Below, in pieces: positions 50,474 through 59,075 of a stretch of 64,000 nt of DNA. Where the stretch lies: positions 2,822,501 to 2,886,500 of the forward strand of contig JAPFFF010000019.1 of NCBI GenBank assembly GCA_039105265.1. Reading direction: 5' to 3'. The stretch's first letter is position 1; each line of letters begins with the position of its first letter. This stretch comes from Tritrichomonas musculus (taxonomy: Eukaryota; Parabasalia; Tritrichomonadida; Tritrichomonadidae). The position numbers were made by a program, and so were the translations under genes. The notes beneath the pieces were generated by a model. The model had not been told where the DNA came from. It ran no database searches and saw nothing but the letters and a program-made list of their open reading frames with translations.

Positions 50474-50701
50474 ATGTCATATGAGGAACGCCGCGTATTA
50501 AGAGATTCAAATGGGCTCACGTACTTCAATCACCTGGAACGTCACATGCGAAATAGGCGAACCATTAGTTGTACCAAACCCACAGTCCAAAAATATGACG
50601 ATAAGGGGAGTATTGTGCATGACCCAATCATCAAATCAACCTCATCAACAGTACACCACTCACTCAATCACCAGGTAATCCCAAATAACTCCAAGATCTA
50701 A
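50474..50701 (+). CDS. Conserved short basic protein (75 aa)
   Basis: Relative of 58826-59059. Conserved parts are an N-terminal MSYEERRVLRD, a DDKGSIVHDP-like centre and a C-terminal HSLNHQVIPNNSKI. It is rich in Arg, His and Ser, probably extended. The start is preceded by GATTAAATG. Its last 4 bp overlap the end of 50698-51213. The constant C-terminus suggests a peptide that docks to a partner, but no function is known. Confidence 0.6.
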   Translation: MSYEERRVLRDSNGLTYFNHLERHMRNRRTISCTKPTVQKYDDKGSIVHDPIIKSTSSTVHHSLNHQVIPNNSKI

Positions 50702-51213
50702 TGCCTCAGGAGGTTGTTCATGGCATCGGTACACTCATTCACGGTACTGGTGAGCTGATTTATTTTTGCGGTGATCACGCCGATGGTGTTCTCCAGCGTG
50801 GTAATCCGTTTGGTGTAGTCATCTACTGTTGACTGCAATGCATTGATGTCAGCTCGAATGCTGGCGAATTGGATCTCCACCAGTGTATCACTATCGGCTG
50901 GCTTGGTGATCTTCTTGAGAAACACATTACTGGAGCCATCCTTGCCAGTGCGTTTGGTAATCCTGTACTCGCATTCGGGGGTGATTATTTTGTAGGTTTT
51001 ATTGAGGTAATTGGTGGTCTTCTCATTGAACATGTCCTTGTACTTCTGGTAGAACAGGTCGAACTCCTCTACTGAGTTGAACGTGCGCTGCTCCTGCTTG
51101 TTATCATTAATGACCCTAATATCGCATTGAGCTATATGTTTCATACCATCGCAATTCATTTCAAAACGGACAAAAATATATTCGCATGTATGTGGATATT
51201 CGATGATGATCAA
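50698..51213 (-). CDS. Conserved coiled-coil-tailed protein (171 aa)
   Basis: Relative of 58378-58824. It has an N-terminal beta/helix domain with FNSVEEFDLFYQKYKD, TNYLNKTYKIITPECEYRIT and VFLKKI, then a C-terminal coiled coil (DINALQSTVDDYTKRITTLE to LTSTVNECTDAMNN). It may form trimers or other bundles. The start overlaps the end of the 51210 gene by 4 bp on the same strand, so the two are likely expressed together. Function unknown; a virion part is possible. Confidence 0.6.
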   Translation of the reverse strand: MIIIEYPHTCEYIFVRFEMNCDGMKHIAQCDIRVINDNKQEQRTFNSVEEFDLFYQKYKDMFNEKTTNYLNKTYKIITPECEYRITKRTGKDGSSNVFLKKITKPADSDTLVEIQFASIRADINALQSTVDDYTKRITTLENTIGVITAKINQLTSTVNECTDAMNNLLRH

Positions 51214-51461
51214 ACCTTGTCCAGTATGGATTTACCTATTTCACCAACCTTACCAACCGTTCCCAATCCTCTATCAATAGTATCAATCAATCCACCTGCG
51301 CCAGGTATCAATCCTGCAATTGGTTTGACCCTATCAATGATTTGTCTACCAGCGTTGACAACTGATGGTAGTTTATCGACAACTCTCTGTGCGACATTCC
51401 TGAGTGTAGATCCCACTTTGCGGAATCCATTTTTGATCTTCTTGAAGATGCCAATTCCCAT
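51210..51461 (-). CDS. Amphipathic MGIGIFKK protein (83 aa)
   Basis: I chose the Met at 51461 because B's relative (58097-58351) starts MGIGIFKK. The first 30 residues form a cationic amphipathic helix (FKKIKNGFRKVGSTLRNV). A Gly/Pro/Ala-rich hydrophobic middle (PIAGLIPGAGGLIDTI) and a second helix follow. It sits back to back with the capsid gene. Short basic amphipathic proteins beside capsid genes can be membrane-active or DNA-condensing, as with adenovirus VI and X; any such role here is inference. Confidence 0.65.
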   Translation of the reverse strand: MGIGIFKKIKNGFRKVGSTLRNVAQRVVDKLPSVVNAGRQIIDRVKPIAGLIPGAGGLIDTIDRGLGTVGKVGEIGKSILDKV

Positions 51462-51507
51462 TTGATATATAAAAAAATGCGATTTCATGGTTTTTTGCGA
51501 GATTCAA

Positions 51508-53376
51508 ATGCGCTACAGGAACGAACGAGCTCACAATTTGAAGTACGAGGCCGGTAATGTTATGGAGACATTCCAGAGCATGCGGAACATCATCAATGTG
51601 AATGATGGTACCAGGAGCTTCTCATTCAGAACCGTCGATTGCCATGACCAGCCAGCCCCATTTCACCAAGGCCAGTACTCGCAGATCTCATTAACACACC
51701 CCGACCACTTCATTAGCGATGTCGATAAAGGCTTCCTCACATTCCACATCAGACTTGATTTGCAATTGAACACCGATACTGCCAAATTGCGATTGATTGA
51801 AGATCCCGATAACCTCTACAAACTATTCGTGGGATACAAGTCCTCGAACCAATTGTTTGACAGGCTAGAGATCCTCCATAACAATGTCAATGTCGGATAC
51901 CAGCAAAATGAGTGCATTCGCGAGGGCTTCCTATACTCGGTTTTGAAACCAGAGACTGAGAAGAAGCGCCGCCGATTCGTTCACAGCTTATGGGAAAATG
52001 TCTCGAACTATAGTCAAACACATGCTGGTGTATATGTCAATCTCAATGACTTCAAGGACAATGGCAAGACCACTGCTGAATTCGATTTGAATGTCCCATT
52101 TGATGACTTGCTTGCATTGCAGGCATTCGACTTATTCCCGAATGGGATCATTGGTGATTTAGCTATTAGATTCCAAGTCAGTCCAGCTGGTCTAGTATGG
52201 GCAGTCATTGATCCATATACGGTTGCTGAAGCTAAGGCATTCCTGGAAGATGATGATCACATTACGATGAAGCAATTGGAGCAGTTACGTGAAATCAAGG
52301 CCCGTGGTAAACTCAAGAGGCAATTCACACAAATCGGTAATGAGGCCCTTATACCAGGGGTATTCGATAATACCATCACATTCAAGTACAATATCTGCGC
52401 CGAACATGGAATTCCAGTTAATGACACACCGATTGAGATCACATTCGGATTTACAGATGCTGAATATGAGAAATTCGGTATTAAGAAGACTATGGATCTG
52501 AAGGAGATCGCACGCCATAACCCAGACTATACAGGCACTATTGAAAGCAATATGGCAATTCAAATCGTTGAAGAACATAATGCGATCAAATACGAATCAC
52601 AACCAGCAACACTCACCGTTAACCAAATGACCATCACTCTCTGCAAGTCCAATATGCAAGGATATGGCGTTTGTGAATCCACTCGTGCAAGCATTGAATC
52701 CATCTTACGTGAGGGCCTAGTAATCCCATCTCAAAAGGTCGATTACCATGCATTCCCAATTGCAGCCGCCGCAAATGGTATCAAGTCCACATTGAATATC
52801 CCATTGATCAATGTCACAAGCATGTCATTACTGTTCCCCAAGCATCACAATGATTTGACTGTATTTGAGAATCCCGTTTACCAAAACTGCTATTTGAATA
52901 TTGGTGGTAAGAACTTCCCAGATGAGAATGTCAGTACCATTGGTGCCAGATTCTTCGAAAGCCAATTAACAGCTGGAGATCTCGATGGTATCACACTCCA
53001 ATGTACAAAGGAGTTCGAGGATAGCTTCACAATGCCCAAGAACGATGGCGATGGAAATAGGTATAAGAACACACTGAGTGATGCCACATCATTTGTATTC
53101 AATGTCCAAACAGAACGTGCATCTGCTGGATACTGTTATGATGGCTTAGATGGTGGCAAAGGCAATATCCAAATACAAGTCAATGGTCAACCCATATTCA
53201 CTGGCAGTAATGACACGTATTACAATATTATCGAACCAAGTGGAGCTGTTGTTAGACCACCACCTGTACAACTCTGTTTATGCAGAGACACCTACTTCAA
53301 GCTCTCACTCGATGGCCTTGAGTATATCGATGATGAATCACCAGCTGGCTCACAAGTTGATCCAGAAATGGCATGA
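51508..53376 (+). CDS. MCP: Major capsid protein, double jelly-roll (622 aa)
   Basis: The Met at 51508 matches B's start (MLYRNERAHN). Conserved blocks are NDGTRSFSFRTVDCHDQPAP, HPDHFISDVDKGFLTFHI, RLEILHNNVNVGYQQNECI, RRRFVHSLWENVSNYSQT, GLVWAVIDPYTVAEA, KSNMQGYGVCEST, FPKHHNDLTVFENPVYQN and GKNFPDENVSTIGARFFES. The pattern and size fit the Polinton capsid protein, whose trimers build the icosahedral shell. The central loop (after IPGV) is short and lacks the Pro/Ser run of B and F. Looks whole. Confidence 0.88.
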   Translation: MRYRNERAHNLKYEAGNVMETFQSMRNIINVNDGTRSFSFRTVDCHDQPAPFHQGQYSQISLTHPDHFISDVDKGFLTFHIRLDLQLNTDTAKLRLIEDPDNLYKLFVGYKSSNQLFDRLEILHNNVNVGYQQNECIREGFLYSVLKPETEKKRRRFVHSLWENVSNYSQTHAGVYVNLNDFKDNGKTTAEFDLNVPFDDLLALQAFDLFPNGIIGDLAIRFQVSPAGLVWAVIDPYTVAEAKAFLEDDDHITMKQLEQLREIKARGKLKRQFTQIGNEALIPGVFDNTITFKYNICAEHGIPVNDTPIEITFGFTDAEYEKFGIKKTMDLKEIARHNPDYTGTIESNMAIQIVEEHNAIKYESQPATLTVNQMTITLCKSNMQGYGVCESTRASIESILREGLVIPSQKVDYHAFPIAAAANGIKSTLNIPLINVTSMSLLFPKHHNDLTVFENPVYQNCYLNIGGKNFPDENVSTIGARFFESQLTAGDLDGITLQCTKEFEDSFTMPKNDGDGNRYKNTLSDATSFVFNVQTERASAGYCYDGLDGGKGNIQIQVNGQPIFTGSNDTYYNIIEPSGAVVRPPPVQLCLCRDTYFKLSLDGLEYIDDESPAGSQVDPEMA

Positions 53377-53412
53377 GAAATACGGCATTAGGGGTAAAAA
53401 TATTTTTGCACT

Positions 53413-54039
53413 TTGGAAATGACTCTCCATAAGGCTAGAATCCTATCAAGTGAGAATGATGCGAGTGTTAAGCAGGAGCAGAATGTGAATATTAAGATCG
53501 CCGCGAATAGACCTCCACCAGTTCAACCGGTATCATACCCTCAAGTCCCACAGATGCAACCCCAAATGGGATATACTCAAACTGGCACCCAGGATGCAAA
53601 TTTTACTACAGCCTCGACAACTGGTGCATATCCATCAGTTGCTCCAATAAACAGTCCACCCCAAGGAAGTTCATTCCCTGAGTCTCCGACAATAGATCGA
53701 TCATTAGACCCCGACACTGACGACTTGGGTACCAAAAATAAATTCCTCGAGATATTGCTGAGCATCTATGAGACCAATCCACTGAGGATGAACAACTACC
53801 TAGTGTGTCATAGCAACACGCTGATGGAGCTCATTAAGATACTCACTAAGGCTGATAGGGTTGAGCTGGTCATCAATGAGGACAGTGGGTGCACTGGTTG
53901 TGTTTCGAACTCGAAGTACATGAAAATCGACAAGATACTGGTGTCCAAAAACGGGGTATCCAATGAGTTGAAATACGGATATAACCATGTATGGACCGAG
54001 CTCATAAGGCACTCGATATCACTCAAAATCTGTATTTAA
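53413..54039 (+). CDS. Conserved protein, ARILSSENDASVKQ family (208 aa)
   Basis: Starts TLHKARILSSENDASVKQEQ, then a Pro/Gln/Thr linker, then the conserved domain from NKFLEILLSIYETNPLRMN to LIRHSISLKICI with HSNTLMELIKIL and a CTGCVSNSKYMKIDKILV stretch. Relatives are 14074-14643 and 59334-59912. It follows the capsid gene by 36 bp and precedes the membrane micro-protein. TTTTTGCACTTTGGAAATG leads into the start. Function unknown; virion assembly is likely from context. Confidence 0.65.
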   Translation: MEMTLHKARILSSENDASVKQEQNVNIKIAANRPPPVQPVSYPQVPQMQPQMGYTQTGTQDANFTTASTTGAYPSVAPINSPPQGSSFPESPTIDRSLDPDTDDLGTKNKFLEILLSIYETNPLRMNNYLVCHSNTLMELIKILTKADRVELVINEDSGCTGCVSNSKYMKIDKILVSKNGVSNELKYGYNHVWTELIRHSISLKICI

Positions 54040-54049
54040 ATTCGCATAA

Positions 54050-54199
54050 ATGGCCAGCGCTAGTGAAATCATCATGAATATACTATTGGGGTTGATATTG
54101 GTGACCAATGTAGTTGAACTGCTATTACTGGTATCGCTTACAGCTGAAGATGAGCCACCTGAGCTGACCGATGAGCTGAGGCGCACATTGTATGCGTAA
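54050..54199 (+). CDS. Hidden single-pass membrane micro-protein (49 aa)
   Basis: Reads MASASEIIMNILLGLILVTN, then VVELLLLVSLTAEDEPPELT and DELRRTLYA. A hydrophobic helix of about 20 residues is followed by an acidic PPELTDELR tail ending in LYA. The counterparts 14654-14785 (A) and 59933-60064 (B) end MYS and LYC. It begins 10 bp after the previous stop with GCATAAATG and ends 19 bp before the ATPase. Short length alone would make it easy to miss. Confidence 0.72.
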   Translation: MASASEIIMNILLGLILVTNVVELLLLVSLTAEDEPPELTDELRRTLYA

Positions 54200-54218
54200 G
54201 AGCTTTATTTTTGACTAA

Positions 54219-55223
54219 ATGCTGTATTACAAGCGCCTACGACCAACCCTTTTCGACTATACATCTATTGAATTATCAGACAGTTCCAGTAGTGATCCAA
54301 TTGATCTTGATACATTCGAGCAGGAACTGCGTTCTAGGTACCGGAAGCAGCAACCGGTATCCAAGAGGTTTGATGTGGATGAGGCTATGAGTGAGGCCTA
54401 TTCCAAGAATAGGGATAAAATCACCAATGCATCTATAAGGCCAATCGCTAATGGGATCTATGCGTGGTACAATACTTTGAACATACTGGTGGCATCACAA
54501 GGCAAAGGCAAGAGCCATACAGTAATTCGCGATATCATTCAAATGGGTAGACTCAGTAATGGGAGGTTTGGGGGAGCACCTGAGGATTCACAGAATCCGT
54601 TCACTGGCACTCATAAGCCCATTGGGCTCTTCCATATGATCGTGTATGTGAGTAAGAACGGTATTATAAATGATTCCACATTTGAATCTCAACGCGAGCT
54701 CATCAACTTGCCCATTGTGGTCGTCGCTGATAGTAATGCTGAACGGTATTTGAAGGAGCTCGACCTATGGAAGGAGTTGTATAACAAATATAGCTCGGTT
54801 GGGAAGACATCTATCGACGAGTCCAAGCTACAGCAGATGTTTGAGTTCCTCCATATCAGCAAACTCGGGAAACCCAATGTACCACTCAACACCATAATCC
54901 TGTGCGAGGACTTCATTAAGAGCAAGCTGTTGAAGTCAGCATACTTCACAAACTATATCACCCAGTTGCGTCATAAGAACTCAATCGTATACATCAATAT
55001 CCAGTTCTTCAAGGGCGTGCCAACCGATTACAAGAATAACTGCACATCATTCTTCATATTCAATGGGTTCTCGCGGCAGAAACTCAATTACATATATCAG
55101 CAGGTGAGCATACCTTGTGAGTTCGAGGAGTTGTGGCAAAAATATAGGACCTTATCGGGCCATGATTTCATATTGGTGAACACGGTTGAACACGATATGC
55201 AGGTCATATATAGCAAGGCTTAA
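54219..55223 (+). CDS. ATP: FtsK/HerA-type packaging ATPase of element C (334 aa)
   Basis: Walker A is ASQGKGKSH near 91-99 and the Walker B-like strand is NTIILCEDF. Further conserved blocks are RPIANGIYAWYN, YVSKNGIINDSTFESQRELI, YFTNYITQLRHKNSIVYIN and FIFNGFSRQKLNYIYQQV. Between SNGR and FHMIVYVSK lies an extra stretch with two perfect triplet-loop hairpins (54584-54598 and 54616-54628) not found in A or B. It overlaps the convergent gene by 4 bp. Role: DNA packaging. Confidence 0.87.
   Translation: MLYYKRLRPTLFDYTSIELSDSSSSDPIDLDTFEQELRSRYRKQQPVSKRFDVDEAMSEAYSKNRDKITNASIRPIANGIYAWYNTLNILVASQGKGKSHTVIRDIIQMGRLSNGRFGGAPEDSQNPFTGTHKPIGLFHMIVYVSKNGIINDSTFESQRELINLPIVVVADSNAERYLKELDLWKELYNKYSSVGKTSIDESKLQQMFEFLHISKLGKPNVPLNTIILCEDFIKSKLLKSAYFTNYITQLRHKNSIVYINIQFFKGVPTDYKNNCTSFFIFNGFSRQKLNYIYQQVSIPCEFEELWQKYRTLSGHDFILVNTVEHDMQVIYSKA
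54584..54628. repeat. Two triplet-loop hairpins inside the ATPase of C
   Basis: GGATTC-ACA-GAATCC (54584-54598) and AGCCC-ATT-GGGCT (54616-54628). They lie in an in-frame insert absent from the A and B ATPases. They have the same architecture as the mini-repeats but different bases. Confidence 0.6.
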
Positions 55224-55699
55224 ACCATATCTGGGTCATCATCCAATACCAAATCCTGATGCTTGCCGATGAATATATCCGGTTCTGCAATATTGTATTT
55301 TTCACGTAATCTGGCGATGAGATCCTTGGTGTTTATATTGGTTCGCTCAATCGAGTGGTTGTAGTAGGGGCATCCCTTGTATTCGCGCTTCTCGGTATTC
55401 CCATTCACGAAGAACTCACGCATGTTGGCACTCAATTTGCGTCTACTATTGGATGATAGCTTGACAAATTCGAGGTCCATCTCCTTGAGCTTATTAGGGT
55501 AGAACCTAATGGTTTCAGAACCATTCTGGAGTGATACATATAGGACCCTCGCGAGGTACAATGAGTTCCTCAAGTTGAATGGGAACTTGTCACACAATAT
55601 CGCGAAATTGCATTTGGCAAATCCATCAGGCTTTGGCAATAGGGCTACTAGTGTGTTGATGTACTCGTAGACATTGAGGTGGCTTGGAGTGGCTTCCAT
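55220..55699 (-). CDS. Conserved protein facing the ATPase (159 aa)
   Basis: The Met at 55699 is preferred: it follows CGCATTCCAAATG, the same 13-base start context as the next gene (57060), and fits relatives 15751-16206 and 61006-61464. Shared features are NVYEYINTLVALL, CNFAILCDKFPF, SSNSRRKLS, EFFVNGNTEK, YYNHSIERTN, LREKYNI and LVLD. Unknown function; the order relative to the ATPase is fixed in all three elements. Confidence 0.65.
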   Translation of the reverse strand: MEATPSHLNVYEYINTLVALLPKPDGFAKCNFAILCDKFPFNLRNSLYLARVLYVSLQNGSETIRFYPNKLKEMDLEFVKLSSNSRRKLSANMREFFVNGNTEKREYKGCPYYNHSIERTNINTKDLIARLREKYNIAEPDIFIGKHQDLVLDDDPDMV

Positions 55700-55782
55700 T
55701 TGGAATGCGATAAAAAAATCAATATTCAAATATCAAAATACGGGTTTTCCCAAAATCATCTGGGGTCCAAAAATAGATCATC

Positions 55783-57060
55783 TCAGGCCTTAGCGTAGTA
55801 CACGACTTTAACACGCTTCTCCCATGCAATGGTCTTAACCAGTTTGCTAGACTTGGAGAGTATCATACCTAATCCACGAGGGGTTATATTGGTGTTGAAG
55901 TACTGGTTATATTTTGGGGTTAGTTCGACTATAGATATTCGATCATTTGGGAGTCCATTAATGAACTCGTCCAAGGTCTTCTCCTGAGCAATCCCATGTG
56001 CTTTAGCTGCAATGGGTGCAGGTTGGGGGTCGACGTTTGATACATCAGCTATCCCGATCTGCGGGGGGCTATGATGGGATTCTTCAGCATTGTCTTGGGG
56101 GTCTTCAACAATGGGTGCAGGTTGGGGTTTCTCAGCTATATCACTCTTTGGGGGACTATGATTGGATTCCCGAATGTGGATATTATTCAATAACTCGTTT
56201 TCACATATTTTGCCAATGCAATCCTTGATCTCCCCATCGATGATTTTGGATACATCGTGTATGATAAAGTCATTGAGGTTCTTCATGAGAACTCGTGAAT
56301 AGCTCTTAACGAGTTTGCTATTTGACATATCAGTTGGGGGGTATAGGTTAAGGTTATTATCGATCGCATTGTAGATTGTACCGAGGTATAGCATTTGACA
56401 AGCATTGCTGATATCATCATACAATTTCATGAGGGAATCATATCTGTGTTTATCACTTGCGAAGTACTCATTTGGTCCAACTCCTGCGAGTAGCTTGGTG
56501 AAGCTGGATATCAATCGTTGGGATAATGAATTGAATATATTGATGACCTTGGTAGATGTCTTATCATGGTATACGGATTTAATGGTACTCTCATATGATT
56601 TGTCCTTGGGACATAATGATATGACCTTATTGACGAACAATTCGAACATGCCAGTGATCAAATCCTGGTTGAACATATTGATATCCTTTGTGATGTTCTC
56701 AATAGCGTAATCAACGGGGTGCGTATAACTGTGAATCAACTCATTGCGTTTCCTATTGAAATCATCTTGAAACTTGATGAGACGTTCGCGATCTCGGTTG
56801 ATATATGATAACATCTTCAGATCCAGTGCTCGCTCGGGAGATTCAATGTCTGTATAACCAGCGATTTTGGTATCCAGTTCGCGAATCCACTCATCGTACT
56901 CATCAAGCGAGAGCTCCTTATGGAAATAGCACCTGAAAGCTGACTCGCGATCATGTTGACGTTGGGATATTTTCAATAATCGGTTCATGCGAATCTCCAA
57001 TTCCTTGCAGAAAGGGGCTTCATATGAGACGATTTGGTTGTCAGTTGGGACGACGCTCAT
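55783..57060 (-). CDS. Helical protein with C-terminal winged-helix-like region (425 aa)
   Basis: The Met at 57060 is chosen because it follows CGCATTCCAAATG and the TIR boundary lies at 57075. The protein is mostly helical, with EITKDINMFNQDLITGMFE-like stretches, a central linker with two copies of a HSPPQ/SPPKSDIA-type repeat, and a C-terminal ERISIVELTPKYNQYFN-like domain resembling the end of 6556-7620. It is the outermost gene of C. Function unknown. Confidence 0.6.
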   Translation of the reverse strand: MSVVPTDNQIVSYEAPFCKELEIRMNRLLKISQRQHDRESAFRCYFHKELSLDEYDEWIRELDTKIAGYTDIESPERALDLKMLSYINRDRERLIKFQDDFNRKRNELIHSYTHPVDYAIENITKDINMFNQDLITGMFELFVNKVISLCPKDKSYESTIKSVYHDKTSTKVINIFNSLSQRLISSFTKLLAGVGPNEYFASDKHRYDSLMKLYDDISNACQMLYLGTIYNAIDNNLNLYPPTDMSNSKLVKSYSRVLMKNLNDFIIHDVSKIIDGEIKDCIGKICENELLNNIHIRESNHSPPKSDIAEKPQPAPIVEDPQDNAEESHHSPPQIGIADVSNVDPQPAPIAAKAHGIAQEKTLDEFINGLPNDRISIVELTPKYNQYFNTNITPRGLGMILSKSSKLVKTIAWEKRVKVVYYAKA

Positions 57061-57074
57061 TTGGAATGCGAAAA

Positions 57075-57144
57075 AATTTAAAAATAGCAAATCCCATAAA
57101 TTGAATTTTGGGACCCCCTCTGAAAATCCTTTGGCCGAAAATTC

Positions 57145-57189
<45 letters not shown>

Positions 57190-57396
57190 GTGATCACTGT
57201 GGCCTTCAGTTATGGGTCATTAATGGCTGTCATGAGTGAACATCTATATCACCCATGATACTGGTCATTTATTCCTAGTCATGAGCATCATTTGGGGTCA
57301 TTTCAAAAATAGTCAGGTGGCCTTCAGTTATGGGTCAGTAATTGGGGGCATTTAGGTAATTCTATCTGGTCCCGATCCCGCACACTCATCACTACT
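57075..57396 (-). repeat. Right TIR of element C, with (TAG)n tract
   Basis: Inverted partner of 36564-36895. It has about 15 trinucleotide units at 57145-57189 against about 19 on the left, and ends CATCACTACT before CACCTA. Confidence 0.9.
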
Positions 57397-57402
57397 CACC
57401 TA
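57397..57402. repeat. Right target-site duplication of element C
   Basis: CACCTA, identical to 36558-36563. Confidence 0.9.
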
Positions 57403-58045
57403 TGATACCATTAGGGAATAAATCGAATGCTTGTAATGCAAGTAAATCATCAAATGGAACGTTCAAATCAAATTCAACTTGGGATTTACCATTAGATTTG
57501 AATGAATTGAGGTTAACATAAGCACCAGCAACAGTTTGTGAATAATTTGAAACGTTTTCCCAAAGTGAATGTACAAAACGCCTACGTTTCTTCTCAGTCT
57601 CTGGTTTAACAGTGGAATACAAAAACCCTTCACGAATACATTCATTTTGCTGATATCCAACGTTTACATTATTATGGAGAATCTCCAAACGGTCAAACAA
57701 TTGATTGGAAGATTTGAGCCCGACAAATAATTTGTAGAAGTTATTTGGGTCATCAATTTGTTGTAATTTTGCTAAATCAGTATTGAGTTGTAAATCTAGT
57801 TTGATGTGAAAGGTGAGGAATCCTTTATCAACATCAGAAATGAAGTGGTCAGGATGTGTTAAACTGATTTGGGAATATTGTCCTTGATGAAATGGTGCGG
57901 GTTGGTCATGACAATCAACTGTTCTGAATGAAAATGAGCGTGTACCATCATTAGTGTTAATCATTTCACGCATCTTATTAAAAGTGTCAAGTACATTCCC
58001 AGCTTCAATTTTGTAATTATGTGCTCTTTCGTTGCGATACAACAT
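57397..58045 (-). pseudogene. MCP: Major capsid protein of B, N-terminal part (split by element C)
   Basis: First jelly-roll of B's capsid protein, from MLYRNERAHNYKIEAGNVLD to FDLFPNGIIG, closely matching C's capsid protein (NDGTRSFSFRTVDCHDQPAP, HPDHFISDVDKGFLTFHI). It ends at the CACCTA duplication, where element C intervenes; the rest of the gene is at 35188-36563. It is back to back with the amphipathic MGIGIFKK gene, 51 bp apart, with TCATAAATG at the start. Confidence 0.87.
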
Positions 58046-58096
58046 TTATGATACAAAAAAAGTACTTATTACAGGACTTTTTTCATTATAAAAACA

Positions 58097-58351
58097 ATGG
58101 GTATCGGAATCTTCAAGAAAATGAAAAATGCTTTTAAATCAGTCGGCAATACAATTAAGAATGTTGCAACTAAAGTCGGTAAAGCGCTTCCTAAAGTTGT
58201 TGAAATTGGTAAAAGAGTTACCAGTGCGGTAAAGCCTGTTTTAGGTGATATACCTCTTATTGGAGACACTATAAGAGCAATTGACACAGGGTTAAATGTT
58301 GTCGATAGAGGAATGAGAATTGGTAAGAGCTTGATAAATGAAGTAGAATAA
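58097..58351 (+). CDS. Amphipathic MGIGIFKK protein (84 aa)
   Basis: MGIGIFKKMKNAFKSVGNTI starts a basic amphipathic helix. ALPKVVEIGKRVTSAVKPVL and DIPLIGDTIRAIDTG follow, then a last helix. It is related to 51210-51461 in C, and both are divergent to the capsid gene. The N-terminus resembles membrane-active cationic peptides. A membrane-lytic or DNA-compacting virion part is a plausible inference only. Confidence 0.65.
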   Translation: MGIGIFKKMKNAFKSVGNTIKNVATKVGKALPKVVEIGKRVTSAVKPVLGDIPLIGDTIRAIDTGLNVVDRGMRIGKSLINEVE

Positions 58352-58377
58352 AAACAAAAAAATTTTTTTGAAAATAA

Positions 58378-58824
58378 ATGGAATTGGAAGTAATTAACGA
58401 AATAACTGAAGAAACAAAAAACTTCAAATCCATCGAAGAATTTAATTTGTTCTACCAGAAGCACAAGGACGAGATGAATGGACGCACCACACAGTACCTC
58501 AATAGAGTATATAAGATTATTACCCCCGATGGTGTTGAATATAGAATAACAAAAAAGAATTGTTCGAAAGAAGGAAATAAGAGAGTTGGGGGTGATATAT
58601 TTCTAAAAAAAGTGTTTAAAAAGGAAGACCTAAAAGAGTTAGAACAAGATGTTATCAGAGCTGATATTGAAAGTGTAAAGGATGAGATTAAGCAGATGAT
58701 ATCGCGCATTCATGCGAATGAGCTTCTAGCGAATCGTATTGAGCAATCAGAGAAAAAAATAATAGAACTAACATCAACTGTGAATCAGATAGCTAAATAT
58801 ATTAATACTATGAATAATATGTAG
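58378..58824 (+). CDS. Conserved coiled-coil-tailed protein (148 aa)
   Basis: Relative of 50698-51213. It has FKSIEEFNLFYQKHKDEMN, RTTQYLNRVYKIITPDGVEY, RITKKNC and IFLKKVF, then a coiled coil ending LTSTVNQIAKYINTMNN. It follows the amphipathic gene after 26 bp. The stretch around 58450-58510 is richer in GC and nearer to C's wording than its surroundings, hinting at exchange between families. Function unknown. Confidence 0.6.
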   Translation: MELEVINEITEETKNFKSIEEFNLFYQKHKDEMNGRTTQYLNRVYKIITPDGVEYRITKKNCSKEGNKRVGGDIFLKKVFKKEDLKELEQDVIRADIESVKDEIKQMISRIHANELLANRIEQSEKKIIELTSTVNQIAKYINTMNNM

Positions 58825-58825
58825 C

Positions 58826-59059
58826 TTAAATCTTACTATTAATTGGGACCACTGAATGGTTTAAAGAATATGTATGATAGTTGAGTTTTTTTGTAGTTAT
58901 TGGAGGCTTTTCATGGTTTATAGTTCCCTTCAAATCTCTCTTCTTGATTATAGGTGCAGAATTGATTCTAGTACGCTCTTTTTGCATTTCCAATTGAAGT
59001 CTATCGTAGAAATTCATTCTTTTATCATCTCTTATCGTGCGTCTCTGTTGAAAAGACAT
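58826..59059 (-). CDS. Conserved short basic protein (77 aa)
   Basis: Relative of 50474-50701: MSFQQRRTIRDDKRMNFYDR at the start, a RDLKGTINHEKPP centre, and the C-terminal YSLNHSVVPINSKI. One base separates its end from the stop of the 58378 gene. It is divergent from 59076-59306, with starts 16 bp apart. Function unknown. Confidence 0.6.
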   Translation of the reverse strand: MSFQQRRTIRDDKRMNFYDRLQLEMQKERTRINSAPIIKKRDLKGTINHEKPPITTKKLNYHTYSLNHSVVPINSKI

Positions 59060-59075
59060 TTTTGTATTGAAATAA

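Larger units (their letters stand above)
36564..57396. mobile_element. Full-length Polinton/Maverick element C (20.8 kb)
   Basis: It is bounded by inverted repeats of 332 and 322 bp (starting AGTAGTG) and by 6-bp CACCTA duplications in B's capsid gene. It holds small PolB-linked gene, PolB, fibre, DLNGD protein, beta/Ser-rich gene, small beta protein, integrase, four short genes, capsid, ARILSSENDAS gene, membrane micro-protein, ATPase, ATPase-facing gene and winged-helix-like gene. Base composition is visibly richer in GC than A, B, D and F, so it belongs to a different family. About two genes are broken and the TIRs have diverged at roughly one site in ten, so it is clearly older than D. 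Confidence 0.93.
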
